Assembly: GCA_025808415.1 (NCBI GenBank)
Contig: CP075525.1
Span: 2,527,501 to 2,591,500, forward strand
Direction: 5' to 3'
DNA from: Cyclobacteriaceae bacterium
GTDB taxonomy: Bacteria > Bacteroidota > Bacteroidia > Cytophagales > Cyclobacteriaceae
DNA: 64,000 nt
Part shown: positions 16,473 through 26,013 of the stretch, piece after piece
Numbering within the stretch: position 1 is the first letter of the stretch
How the letters are laid out: every line of letters begins with the position of its first letter
Program-made: the position numbers and the translations under genes
The notes under the pieces: model-generated
Database searches by the model: none
Told to the model about the DNA's origin: nothing
What the model saw: only the letters and a program-made list of their open reading frames with translations

Positions 16473-16609
16473 GGCATAACATCACCTATAAGCAAGCAGG
16501 GGTTTCGTGCTTCGTAGGACAGTAAATTGCTATATTTGGAGTTCAGTTCTTCATAGGAAGTTCAGTGGTAAAAATCCCTGCCTGCGTATAGCTGAGAACC
16601 GTTAGGTGC
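16473..16609 (+). repeat. attC-like site E
   Basis: R'' GGCATAAC (16473-16480) matches the opening tag GTTATGCC. Arms CACCTATAAGCAAGCAGGG and CCCTGCCTGCGTATAGCTG pair. The right tag is GTTAGGTGC (16601-16609). Confidence 0.85.
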
Positions 16610-16802
16610 AAGCGTAAAGGACGACACAACAACCATCGACAAGCAGACAATTTAACAGAAAAAGTAAACCATTTTGACAAGTGACCAACATACAGACAAT
16701 ATCACAAACGGACAACGAGTAAGCCGACACTCTTTGCCGACCCTTCTGTATTTTTTATTTTTTCCCACACTTTTTTTTAATTCAATTTTAGCCAACCGCA
16801 CA

Positions 16803-16866
16803 AATGGCACATTTGGTTTTGCTCGACACACAAGCCGAACCTTCGCAAAACCAAAAGAGCCATTTT
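16803..16866 (+). repeat. ACA/AGA hairpin, start of cassette F
   Basis: AAATGGC-ACA-TTTGGTTTTGC pairs perfectly with GCAAAACCAAA-AGA-GCCATTT, followed by TTT and GCCAACGCACC. The 320-bp leader (16610-16930) holds this and conserved AT-rich sequence shared with cassettes L and O, but no gene. A weak -7-like TATCTTAG is at 16905-16912. Confidence 0.78.
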
Positions 16867-16930
16867 TTGCCAACGCACCGAATGACATTAGGACTTTAAA
16901 TAATTATCTTAGCAACTTGACAATTTAAGA

Positions 16931-19681
16931 ATGGCATTAAGCTGGAACGAAATAAAAGATAGAGCATTAAAATTCTCAAAAGAATGGGCGGACACTTCAA
17001 ACGAAGAAGCAGACGCAAAGCCATTTTTAGTTGAGTTCTTTAATGTGTTTGGCATTAGCAGTAAACGTGTTTCGACCTTTGAACACAGAGTAAAAAAACT
17101 GGACGACAAAGACGGATACATTGACCTGCTTTGGAAAGGAACGATTTTAATTGAGATGAAAAGTCGAGGTAAAAACCTTGACAAAGCATATCAACAAGCC
17201 AAAGACTACACACACGGACTGAAACAACACGAATTACCGAAATACATTCTCATTTCTGACTTTGAAAATTTTAGACTTTACGACCTTGAAGAAGATAAAA
17301 TCGTTGATTTTAAACTCAACGACCTTGTAAATAATGTTCAGCATTTCGGTTACATTTTAGGTTATCAAAAAAAGGTTTACAAAGAACAAGACCCTGCAAA
17401 CATTAAAGCAGCGGAGTTAATGGGTAAACTTCACGACAGATTGGAAGAAATCGGTTACACTGGACACCCATTAGAAGTTTACTTGGTTCGTATTTTGTTT
17501 TTATTGTTTGCCGAAGACACAACAATTTTCAACAAGCAACAGTTTCAAGAATATTTAGAACAGCGGACAGCCGAAGATGGAAGCGACCTTGCTTCAAAGC
17601 TGCAAGAATTATTTCAAGTATTAAATACACCGAAAGAAAACCGTTTTAAAAATCTTGACGAGCAACTTGCCGACTTTCCGTATGTAAACGGAAAACTTTT
17701 TGAAGAAAACTTGCCTACGGCAAGTTTCGACACAAAAATGCGTCAAGCCTTGCTTGACTGCTGTTACATTGATTGGAGCAAAATATCGCCAGCGATATTT
17801 GGTTCAATGTTTCAAAGTGTAATGAACCCAAAAGAACGCAGAAACTTAGGAGCACATTATACAAGTGAAACCAACATTTTAAAACTTATCAAACCGCTTT
17901 TCTTAGATGACCTTTGGAAAGAATTTGAAAGTATCAAAGACAACAAAAACAAACTTCCCGAATTTCATAAAAAACTTAGCACACTCAAATTCCTTGACCC
18001 TGCTTGCGGTTGCGGAAACTTCCTTGTAATTACATACAGAGAATTGCGTTTGCTTGAAATTGAAATTTTAAGAGCCTTAAATAAATCAGGACAAAGAGTA
18101 ATTGATGTAAGAGATATTATTTGGCTTGACGTTGATATGATGTGCGGAATTGAATATGAAGAATTTCCTGCACGAATTGCAGAAGTTGCAATGTGGCTAA
18201 TTGACCACCAAATGAATATGCAAATTAGCAATGAATTTGGGCAATACTTTGTTCGTTTGCCTTTGAAAAAAGCAGCTAAAATTGTTCACGGTGATGCTTT
18301 AGAAACTGACTGGGAAAATGTTGTTTCAAAAAATGAACTCTCATTTATTCTCGGAAACCCGCCTTTCATTGGTTCTAAAATAATGAAGCAAAGCCAACGT
18401 GACCAAATTGTAAAACAGTTTGACAATGCAGACGGCAGTGGAGTTTTAGACTATGTAACAGGTTGGTATATCAAAGCAGCAAAATTTATTCAAGGCTCAA
18501 AAATTAAAGTTGCCTTTGTTTCTACAAACTCGATTGTTCAAGGAGAGCAAACAAGTATTCTGTGGGGGCAAATGCTAAACAAATACAATATTAAAATTCA
18601 TTTTGCACATCGCACTTTTAAATGGAGCAACGAAGCAAAAGGAAATGCAGCAGTTTATTGTGTCGTAGTTGGCTTCGCCAACTACGACACTAATAACAAG
18701 AGCATTTTTGAATATGAAGATATTAAAGGCGAAGCCCACGAATTGAATGTTAAAAATATCAATCCGTATTTAGTTGATGCAAAAGATTTATTGATAAACA
18801 AAAGTTCTAATCCAATATGCAATGTTCCGAAAATGAGTTTTGGGAATATGCCATTAGACGGAGGACATTTGCTTTTATCGGACGTAGAGAAAAAGGAGTT
18901 TCTTATAAAAGAACCCAAAGCAGAGAAATTTATTAAACCACTAATTTCAGCTTATGAATTTCTAAATGGCGAAAAACGTTGGTGTATTTGGCTTGTAGAT
19001 GCTGAACCAAGTGAATTGAAACAACTACCAGAGATTTTAAAACGAGTTGAAGCAGTTAAAAAATTTAGACTTGACAGTGTTGCTCCCTCAACACAGAAAT
19101 TTGCAGCAACACCAACTTTATTTCGTGACAGAAATCAACCTGACACATATATTTTAATACCAAGCACTACATCAGAAAATCGTAAATATATTCCATTAGG
19201 ATTTTTTGGTAAAGATGATATTGCAAATAATAGTTGTCATACAGTTCCAAACGGCAACTTATTTCATTTTGGAATTTTAATGTCTGCAATGCATATGGCT
19301 TGGGTTAAATCGGTTTGCGGAAGATTAGAAAGCCGATACAGATATTCTAAAGATATTGTTTACAACAATTATCCTTGGCCAGAAAATCCAACGGAAAAAC
19401 AAATTAAAGCTATTGAAACAGCAGCACAAAAGGTTTTAGATGCAAGATTAGAATTCCCTAATAGCTCTCTTGCCGACCTATACGACCCTTTGACAATGCC
19501 ACAAGCATTAATAAAAGCACATAACGAATTAGACAAAGCGGTTGACTTGGCATACAGACCGCAACCATTTACAAGCGAAGCAAACAGAATGGTATTTTTA
19601 TTTGAACTATACGAAAAATATACGGCAGACCTTTTTACAAAAGAGAAGCCGAAGAAACCCAATAGGAAAAAAGAATCTTAA
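16931..19681 (+). CDS. MmeI-like (type IIL) fused restriction enzyme and methyltransferase
   Basis: 916 residues. The N-terminal nuclease has D65-x9-E75-M-K77 (IDLLWKGTILIEMK), the spacing known for MmeI. A helical linker precedes the gamma-type adenine methyltransferase: motif I LDPACGCGNF near 354-363 and motif IV NPPF near 476. The C-terminal third (NLFHFGILMSAMHMAWVKSVCGRLESRYRYS, SKDIVYNNYPWP) is the target-recognition region. Such enzymes methylate one strand of an asymmetric site and cut about 20 bp away. It heads a three-gene defence operon with mcrB and mcrC; the mcrB gene starts 9 bp after its stop. The recognition sequence cannot be read from the protein. Confidence 0.9.
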   Translation: MALSWNEIKDRALKFSKEWADTSNEEADAKPFLVEFFNVFGISSKRVSTFEHRVKKLDDKDGYIDLLWKGTILIEMKSRGKNLDKAYQQAKDYTHGLKQHELPKYILISDFENFRLYDLEEDKIVDFKLNDLVNNVQHFGYILGYQKKVYKEQDPANIKAAELMGKLHDRLEEIGYTGHPLEVYLVRILFLLFAEDTTIFNKQQFQEYLEQRTAEDGSDLASKLQELFQVLNTPKENRFKNLDEQLADFPYVNGKLFEENLPTASFDTKMRQALLDCCYIDWSKISPAIFGSMFQSVMNPKERRNLGAHYTSETNILKLIKPLFLDDLWKEFESIKDNKNKLPEFHKKLSTLKFLDPACGCGNFLVITYRELRLLEIEILRALNKSGQRVIDVRDIIWLDVDMMCGIEYEEFPARIAEVAMWLIDHQMNMQISNEFGQYFVRLPLKKAAKIVHGDALETDWENVVSKNELSFILGNPPFIGSKIMKQSQRDQIVKQFDNADGSGVLDYVTGWYIKAAKFIQGSKIKVAFVSTNSIVQGEQTSILWGQMLNKYNIKIHFAHRTFKWSNEAKGNAAVYCVVVGFANYDTNNKSIFEYEDIKGEAHELNVKNINPYLVDAKDLLINKSSNPICNVPKMSFGNMPLDGGHLLLSDVEKKEFLIKEPKAEKFIKPLISAYEFLNGEKRWCIWLVDAEPSELKQLPEILKRVEAVKKFRLDSVAPSTQKFAATPTLFRDRNQPDTYILIPSTTSENRKYIPLGFFGKDDIANNSCHTVPNGNLFHFGILMSAMHMAWVKSVCGRLESRYRYSKDIVYNNYPWPENPTEKQIKAIETAAQKVLDARLEFPNSSLADLYDPLTMPQALIKAHNELDKAVDLAYRPQPFTSEANRMVFLFELYEKYTADLFTKEKPKKPNRKKES

Positions 19682-19690
19682 TAAAACATT

Positions 19691-22312
19691 ATGCAAACAC
19701 AATTTCAATATATAACGGACTTAGCAAAGCAGTATCGAGCATATACCGAAAATCCGATTTCGTTATATGCCGCAATTAATAGTTTGCCTAAAAATATTGT
19801 TGAAGAAATTTATAAAGAATATGGCGACCCTGACCGTGATTTTAAACCAGTAAATTTATTACGAGCAGAAATTGCCCGTAGAATTTTGCAAGGCGAAACT
19901 GCAAGCGAAGCACTGGTAAATGAAATAAAGGATAATATCAGAACTAAAAACGTTGACTATTTCAATCATTATAAAGAAGACTTCTTAAAGCAGATTCAAG
20001 AATACGAATTATTTAAAAGAGACCTATTCGCCAATTGGCAAAACCCTTGGAGCATTTTTCACAGCTACTTTTACAGAGGAACAATAAGAGAAACAGTATT
20101 AAACTATCTTGAACAAATAGCAAAAGATTTATTAGCCAAATTAGAATTAAAGGATTACATTTTTCATAAAGTTGACTTTCAAGGAGCAACTAATTTTGGC
20201 AGTGATTTTTGTTGGATAGCTTTATATCCTATAACCAAAGAATCTCACAAAGACAGTTATCAATTTTTTGTTCGCTTTGATGCTTCACCAGAAGCAGGTC
20301 AAATTGCAGGTTGGTCAGTAAAAGAGCCCAAACCAAATAATCTAAAAGCTATAGCAACTTATGATGATGCCTATAATTTATTCCAAAAATTAAAGCCTGA
20401 AATAACAAAACTAAATAAGGAAAGTCGAAATTATTTCAAGTTTGCACCAGGCAGTCAGGCATCTGAATGGGAAAGGTTTCATAACGAAAATATTATTGCA
20501 ATAGATTTCAACTTCGATGATTTAAACAAGTTTGAATCAAGAGAAGAAATGAATAAAGAAATCGGACTTAAAGACGATGACAAATCAAACAAAACTTGGA
20601 ATCTTTGGCTTTTTAAAACCGCAAATATTGGTGATGTAGTTTTTGCAACTAAAGGAGTGAATACCTGCTTAGGTATTGGTATAATTGAAGGTAGTTACTT
20701 TTTTGACGGCATATGGGACAACTTTAATCACAGACGAAAAGTAAAATGGATAACAGATAAAGTTTATCAATACAAATCAAACACTTTAAAGAATTACAAA
20801 AACCTTTTCCGACCTGATACATTTAGCCCGACAATAGTATATGAGTTTATATTGAATGAGTATGTAAGACTTTATCCTGAACTTGCTTCGGTTTTTGCAG
20901 CAAATAATTTAAAATTCACAGCAGAAAAAATAGGAACTACTCCTATCGTTTCAGAGCCACTAGTAGAAATAGATGAAGTAAATGAAGAAACAGAGCCTTT
21001 GAATTTTTGGTGGCTGAATGCTAATCCTAAAATTTGGAGCATTAGCAATCATACGGAAGGACAAAGGCAAACCTATACAACGCATAACGAAAAAGGAAAC
21101 AAAAGAAGAATCTATAAATACTTTGAAGCAGCTAAAGAAGGCGATTTAATTATTGGTTACGAAAGCACGCCAACCAAACAAATTAAAGCAATTTATGAAG
21201 TAACGAAAGGAATTCACAACACAGCCAACGGTGAAGAAATAGAATTTGAACTGGTTGAGAAGTTGGAAATCCCAGTTCATTGGAACGACCTGAAAAACAA
21301 TGCTGCTTTGCAACATTGCGAAGTATTCATCAATAATCAAGGAAGTTTATTCAAACTTACAGAAGAAGAATACGACATCATTCGTGAGATAATTGATAAC
21401 AAAAACATTATCACGGAAAAACTTCTTCAAAGCAGTAACATTAAAAAATACAAGTTTACTGACGACAGCGACAAGCCATTTATAAGTGAAGTTGATTTTT
21501 TACAAACCGTTGCACTATTAAAAAGAAAGAAGAATATTATTTTACAAGGTCCTCCGGGAGTTGGAAAAACTTTCATAGCCAGAAAATTGGCTTATGAAAT
21601 AATGCAAGAAATAAAAGATGCAAACATTGAAATGGTGCAGTTTCACCAATCATACAGCTACGAAGATTTTATTCAAGGACTAAGACCAACACAAAAAGGC
21701 GGTTTCGATTTAAGAGACGGAATTTTTTATTCATTCTGTCAAAGAGCATTGGCACATCCTGACAGACCTTTCTTTTTTATTATAGATGAAATAAACAGAG
21801 GAAATCTGAGTAAAATATTCGGAGAATTGATGATGCTAATTGAAGCAGATAAAAGAGAAGAAAAATTTGCACTAAAACTAACTTACGCAGAAGACGAAGA
21901 AGACCGCTTTTATGTTCCTTCAAATTTATACATCATTGGAACAATGAACACGGCAGACCGTTCATTAGCAATTGTTGATTATGCTTTAAGAAGACGATTT
22001 GCTTTTATTACACTTCAACCTGATTATGGTAATAATTTCCGTTCATTCCTTGCTTCAAAAGGTTTATCTGCTGGAATGGTTGAACATATTTGTTCAGCAG
22101 TTACAAAAGTGAACAGTAAAATAAAAGAGGATATTAACCTTGGTGAAGGATTTCAAATTGGACACAGTTATTTCTGCACTTTTACAACGAATGAAGATGA
22201 AAATAAATGGTGGAATGAAATTTTAAGTTTTGAATTGAAGCCTCTGCTTGAAGAAATTTGGTTTGATGATTCAACAATAGTTTCAGATGTTTTAAAACAA
22301 CTATCAAGATAA
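19691..22312 (+). CDS. mcrB: McrB-type AAA+ GTPase with EVE/PUA-like reader domains
   Basis: 873 residues. The C-terminal motor has Walker A GPPGVGKTF near 620, FHQSYSYEDFIQGLRP, Walker B-like FFFIIDEINRGNLSKIFGEL and the McrB signature MNTADRSLAIVDYALRRRF. An EVE-like domain (about 436-570: NFWWLNANPKIWSI .. GDLIIGYESTP) and a second PUA-like segment (about 300-400: WNLWLFKTANIGDVVFATKG) are candidate modified-base readers. McrB assembles as a hexamer on modified DNA and activates the McrC nuclease. The gene ends 3 bp before mcrC. The double reader suggests targeting of phage-modified bases. Confidence 0.92.
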   Translation: MQTQFQYITDLAKQYRAYTENPISLYAAINSLPKNIVEEIYKEYGDPDRDFKPVNLLRAEIARRILQGETASEALVNEIKDNIRTKNVDYFNHYKEDFLKQIQEYELFKRDLFANWQNPWSIFHSYFYRGTIRETVLNYLEQIAKDLLAKLELKDYIFHKVDFQGATNFGSDFCWIALYPITKESHKDSYQFFVRFDASPEAGQIAGWSVKEPKPNNLKAIATYDDAYNLFQKLKPEITKLNKESRNYFKFAPGSQASEWERFHNENIIAIDFNFDDLNKFESREEMNKEIGLKDDDKSNKTWNLWLFKTANIGDVVFATKGVNTCLGIGIIEGSYFFDGIWDNFNHRRKVKWITDKVYQYKSNTLKNYKNLFRPDTFSPTIVYEFILNEYVRLYPELASVFAANNLKFTAEKIGTTPIVSEPLVEIDEVNEETEPLNFWWLNANPKIWSISNHTEGQRQTYTTHNEKGNKRRIYKYFEAAKEGDLIIGYESTPTKQIKAIYEVTKGIHNTANGEEIEFELVEKLEIPVHWNDLKNNAALQHCEVFINNQGSLFKLTEEEYDIIREIIDNKNIITEKLLQSSNIKKYKFTDDSDKPFISEVDFLQTVALLKRKKNIILQGPPGVGKTFIARKLAYEIMQEIKDANIEMVQFHQSYSYEDFIQGLRPTQKGGFDLRDGIFYSFCQRALAHPDRPFFFIIDEINRGNLSKIFGELMMLIEADKREEKFALKLTYAEDEEDRFYVPSNLYIIGTMNTADRSLAIVDYALRRRFAFITLQPDYGNNFRSFLASKGLSAGMVEHICSAVTKVNSKIKEDINLGEGFQIGHSYFCTFTTNEDENKWWNEILSFELKPLLEEIWFDDSTIVSDVLKQLSR

Positions 22313-22315
22313 GTA

Positions 22316-23377
22316 ATGCAAATACCTATTGAGAATATTTACTACTTACTTTGCTATGCTTGGAACAAGCTAGATGAGAAAGAACGTGTAAATGTTTCGA
22401 TAGACGATAAGACGGAACTTCTTGACCTTTTTGCAAAGATTTTAATTAATGCTACAAAAATGCTTTTGAAAAGAGGCATTGATAAAAATTATATTGACTA
22501 CACAGAAGAACTAGCAGGCGTAAAAGGTAAAGTTCAGATTAGTCAGACATTGAAAAGCAATTTACTTTTTAAACAAAGAACCATTTGCACATTTGACGAT
22601 TTCTCCGCCAACATAATTTCAAACAGTATTTTGGTTTCAACCATTTATAGACTTACGAGAACCAAAGGACTTGACAAGCAGCTAAAAAATGAATTAGTTA
22701 GTTTACAAAGAATGTTGTCAGACATTGAACAAATTGAAATTACCAATTCACTCTTCAAGCAAGTAAAACTAAATAGAAACAACCGTTTCTATGGATTTGT
22801 AATGAATGTTTGTCAAATTATTTATGAAAGCACTTTGCCATCCGAAGAACAAGGAAAATATAAGTTCTCCGACTTCACAAGGGATGATAAAAAAATGAAT
22901 CAATTATTTGAATCGTTTGTTAGAAACTTCTATAAAATCGAACAGCAGAAATACAAGACAGTAAAAAAGGAAACTATTAAGTGGCAATTTGATAACACAG
23001 ACAAAGATAGTTACCAATATTTACCTCAAATGGAAACTGATATAACTTTAGAAAATGACGATGAAAAAATAATAATTGATGCAAAGTTTTACCGTGAGAC
23101 AATGACTTTGAATTACGATAAGGAACGCATAAAATCAGCGAACTTATATCAGTTATTCAGTTACCTGCTCAACCAACAAGACACAAACTTAAAAACACAT
23201 AATGCAACAGGCATTTTACTTTATCCGACAATTGAAACAGACTATAATTTAAATTTCAAATACAATGAACATAAAATACAAATCAGAACAATTAACTTAA
23301 ATTCAAATTGGAGAAATATATCATCACGTTTAAAAGAAATAATTGAGGTGGACAAAAAAGCCATCGCACAGGTGTAA
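22316..23377 (+). CDS. mcrC: McrC nuclease subunit
   Basis: 353 residues. PIENIYYLLCYAWNKL is the McrC/LlaJI-type start. The PD-(D/E)xK nuclease sits at the C-terminus: MNQLFESFVRNFY, then METDITLENDDEKIIIDAKFY with D..DAK, and LYQLFSYLL. It is recruited by McrB to cleave DNA. The stop codon lies at the foot of an end-of-cassette hairpin. Together with the upstream MmeI-like enzyme, the cassette attacks both unmodified DNA (restriction) and modified DNA (McrBC), a complementary pair. Confidence 0.92.
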   Translation: MQIPIENIYYLLCYAWNKLDEKERVNVSIDDKTELLDLFAKILINATKMLLKRGIDKNYIDYTEELAGVKGKVQISQTLKSNLLFKQRTICTFDDFSANIISNSILVSTIYRLTRTKGLDKQLKNELVSLQRMLSDIEQIEITNSLFKQVKLNRNNRFYGFVMNVCQIIYESTLPSEEQGKYKFSDFTRDDKKMNQLFESFVRNFYKIEQQKYKTVKKETIKWQFDNTDKDSYQYLPQMETDITLENDDEKIIIDAKFYRETMTLNYDKERIKSANLYQLFSYLLNQQDTNLKTHNATGILLYPTIETDYNLNFKYNEHKIQIRTINLNSNWRNISSRLKEIIEVDKKAIAQV

Positions 23378-23432
23378 GCACATTTGCAATTCGCACAAGC
23401 CAACGCACAGACCAAAAATTGCAAAAGAGCTT
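23376..23432 (+). repeat. ACA/AGA hairpin, end of cassette F
   Basis: AAGC-ACA-TTTGCAATT pairs with AATTGCAAA-AGA-GCTT; the first bases are part of the mcrC stop. The loop has CGCACAAGCCAACGCACAG. The interval 23433-23579 holds T/A-rich trailer and no gene. Confidence 0.77.
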
Positions 23433-23579
23433 TCACATTTACAACGCAAAAGAAAAATTGAATTAAAAAAAATTCCAACGCTTTAAAAAAATAAAAAATA
23501 CGCAACGCACAGCCGACACTCAATGACACGACAACTCAATAGCTACAATGGTTTACAAGCACGGTGGACAAAAACGCCA

Positions 23580-23716
23580 GCACCTAACAGCACCTACAAA
23601 AAATTGGCGGTTCAGTGCTTCGTATGACAGTTTTGTGGTTAATCAAACATTCGTTCTTCGTATGAAGTTTAGTGGTGAAAATCGCCAACTTCTTGTAGCT
23701 GCAAAACGTTGGGTGC
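23580..23716 (+). repeat. attC-like site F
   Basis: R'' GCACCTAAC (23580-23588) matches the opening tag GTTAGGTGC 7.1 kb upstream. Arms CTACAAAAAATTGGCG and CGCCAACTTCTTGTAG pair. The right tag is GTTGGGTGC (23708-23716). Confidence 0.85.
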
Positions 23717-23785
23717 AAGCCTAAAAGACAACGACAGTGAACAAATTAACGACACGACATAAAAGAAAAAAATGCCACCGCACAA

Positions 23786-23846
23786 ATGGCACATTTGGTT
23801 TTGCCCGACACACAAGCCAACCCTTCGTAAAACCAAAAGAGCCATT
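23786..23846 (+). repeat. ACA/AGA hairpin, start of cassette G
   Basis: AATGGC-ACA-TTTGGTTTTGC pairs with GTAAAACCAAA-AGA-GCCATT, followed by TTTT. It lies 28 bp before a promoter box. Confidence 0.76.
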
Positions 23847-23873
23847 TTTTGCCACCGCACCGACAGAAATGAA

Positions 23874-23881
23874 TAAATTTG
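23874..23881 (+). promoter_or_regulatory. -7 box TAAATTTG for herA operon
   Basis: TAnnTTTG match. A TTG at 23849-23851 is 22 nt upstream, slightly longer than the usual spacer. The gene starts at 23902. Confidence 0.55.
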
Positions 23882-23901
23882 ACAACTAAGAAATTGACAA
23901 T

Positions 23902-26001
23902 ATGAGTATAGAACAAGGACTTAACTCAAGACGAGAAAACGACAAGCAGGTTGAAAGCCAACAATGGTTTCAAAAGCTTATTCAAGCAGACCAGTATGTT
24001 GGTGACATCTACTCTATCAACTACGAGACAGCAAGGGTAATTATTCACGACTTTTACAGAGAAAAAGTTGGCGGAATACCAAGTTTAAGTTTTCTAATTG
24101 CGACAAGAGTTGACCCGAGCAAAACAGACATTGACTTTAAAAAGGAAGATGCTTCATTTGTTCTTTTGCGGGTAATGGATGCAGCAGCTTTACCACAAGA
24201 CAAAGATGCAGAAAGAATAAGAGTTGAAACGGCTCAAAGAATAAGCGGAGAGACTGAAAAACATTGGGATGATGCAGGTTCGATGGACTTGCGAACAAAA
24301 AACATTCTTGGTTTTGCAGGGGTTCAATGCCGAATTATTGGAACATTCTTTCTTGAAGAAAATGGACACAATGGTGAAGCTCCACTAAACCTAAAGTTTG
24401 GTAGCGACATTTCTAATTACTACCCAAACAGGGGATTGAAAGTATATAAGCCAAACGGAAAAGCACTTGAACAAATCGTAAATTACGCTGACCCGTCAAG
24501 CATTCAGGCTCACACAGAGAAATACGGAAACACAGAGAGAGTGAAACTTGGATTTGTTCGTTATGCGTCAACAAATCGTAAGTATCAGCAAGTAGATGAT
24601 GTTCCTGTTTTTATATACCCTGCGGACTTACTTTCTCAAAAATCCGCATTATTTGGTATGACTAGAACAGGTAAATCAAACACTACTAAAATAATCGCCA
24701 AATCAGTATTTGAATTACGAACAAATGAAAATCCAAATGATAGACCACTACGAATAGGGCAAATTATTTTTGACCCAAACGGTGAGTATGCAAATGAAAA
24801 TGTTCAGGACAATAATTCCGCTCTAAAAAATGTTTGGCAGCTATTACCAAATGGTGTAAAGGCTAATGAAGTTGTTACTTACGGAATAACCCGACATCCC
24901 AACGACCCTGACAGAACTTTAATGTTGCTGAATTTCTTTGAAGACGAGAACCTACAAATTGGAAAAGAAATAATAGATAGCATACTTTCAGAAGACAACA
25001 CGACATATATCAAAAACTTTTGCCAAGTTAGTTTCGAAGAACCTGACGCAGGTGACAGAAGTGCATTAACAAGACACAGTCGTAGAGTCTTGGCATATAA
25101 ATCGGTATTGGCAAGGGCAGGATTTGCTATTCCACAAAATCAAAGAGCAAATACGAGAAGTTTATTTAACAGAGACTTGTTAAACGCTATGCAAAATAGT
25201 GCAAGCGACAATGCACCTGAATATCAATCAGCAGCACAGATTTTTGGAAATCAAAATCCTACTTGGGGTCAACTTGCCAATGCGTTTGAAGCACTAGACA
25301 AATTTATAAGGGATAGGAATAGTGGGTATCAAGCATTTGAAACCGCTTATGTTAATCGTCCAAATGGTTCAGGGGATAGATGGGCTGATGAAGATTTAAA
25401 AAAGATAATTGGCATTTTCCAGTATCCTAACGGAACAAGGAAAATTGGTAAAGCAGCAGAACAACATAGTGCTGATACTACAAGTGATTACGCTGAAGAT
25501 ATTTACAATCATCTTGTTCAAGGGAAATTGGTAATAATCGACCAATCAAGCGGTGAACCTGAATTGAATAAATCGTCTGCAACACGAATTATGACCAAAA
25601 TTTTCAAAGAAAATCAAAGACGTTTCATTCAGGGAGCAACTGACATTCCTGAAATTTTAGTCTATGTTGAAGAAGCACACAACATTTTACCCGCAGGTAA
25701 TGATTTAGATTTATCTGACATTTGGGTAAGAACTGCCAAAGAAGGTTCTAAGTATCGAATTGGAATGGTATACGCTACACAAGAAGTGAGTAGTATTCAA
25801 AAGAACATCTTAAAAAATACTGCTAATTGGTTTATCAGTCACTTGAACAATACAGATGAGACAAAAGAACTTTGCAAGTATTACGACTTTGCAGACTTTG
25901 AACCATCAATAAGGCGAGCACAAGACAAGGGATTTTTAAGAGTAAAAACATTAAGTAACCTATTTGTCATCCCTGTTCAGGTTGACAAGTTTGAAGTTTA
26001 A
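23902..26001 (+). CDS. herA: HerA-like ATPase/translocase
   Basis: 699 residues. Walker A GMTRTGKSNTTK near 250-261, FDPNGEYANENVQ, and Walker B ILVYVEEAHNILPAG near 586 are the HerA/FtsK signatures, with an N-terminal region that may form the HAS barrel. The long insertion (about 330-560) is larger than in archaeal HerA. HerA hexamers pump DNA and partner with NurA, whose gene follows 12 bp later. A DNA methyltransferase ends the operon, pointing to a restriction-like defence unit rather than repair. Confidence 0.87.
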   Translation: MSIEQGLNSRRENDKQVESQQWFQKLIQADQYVGDIYSINYETARVIIHDFYREKVGGIPSLSFLIATRVDPSKTDIDFKKEDASFVLLRVMDAAALPQDKDAERIRVETAQRISGETEKHWDDAGSMDLRTKNILGFAGVQCRIIGTFFLEENGHNGEAPLNLKFGSDISNYYPNRGLKVYKPNGKALEQIVNYADPSSIQAHTEKYGNTERVKLGFVRYASTNRKYQQVDDVPVFIYPADLLSQKSALFGMTRTGKSNTTKIIAKSVFELRTNENPNDRPLRIGQIIFDPNGEYANENVQDNNSALKNVWQLLPNGVKANEVVTYGITRHPNDPDRTLMLLNFFEDENLQIGKEIIDSILSEDNTTYIKNFCQVSFEEPDAGDRSALTRHSRRVLAYKSVLARAGFAIPQNQRANTRSLFNRDLLNAMQNSASDNAPEYQSAAQIFGNQNPTWGQLANAFEALDKFIRDRNSGYQAFETAYVNRPNGSGDRWADEDLKKIIGIFQYPNGTRKIGKAAEQHSADTTSDYAEDIYNHLVQGKLVIIDQSSGEPELNKSSATRIMTKIFKENQRRFIQGATDIPEILVYVEEAHNILPAGNDLDLSDIWVRTAKEGSKYRIGMVYATQEVSSIQKNILKNTANWFISHLNNTDETKELCKYYDFADFEPSIRRAQDKGFLRVKTLSNLFVIPVQVDKFEV

Positions 26002-26013
26002 AGCACTATCATT

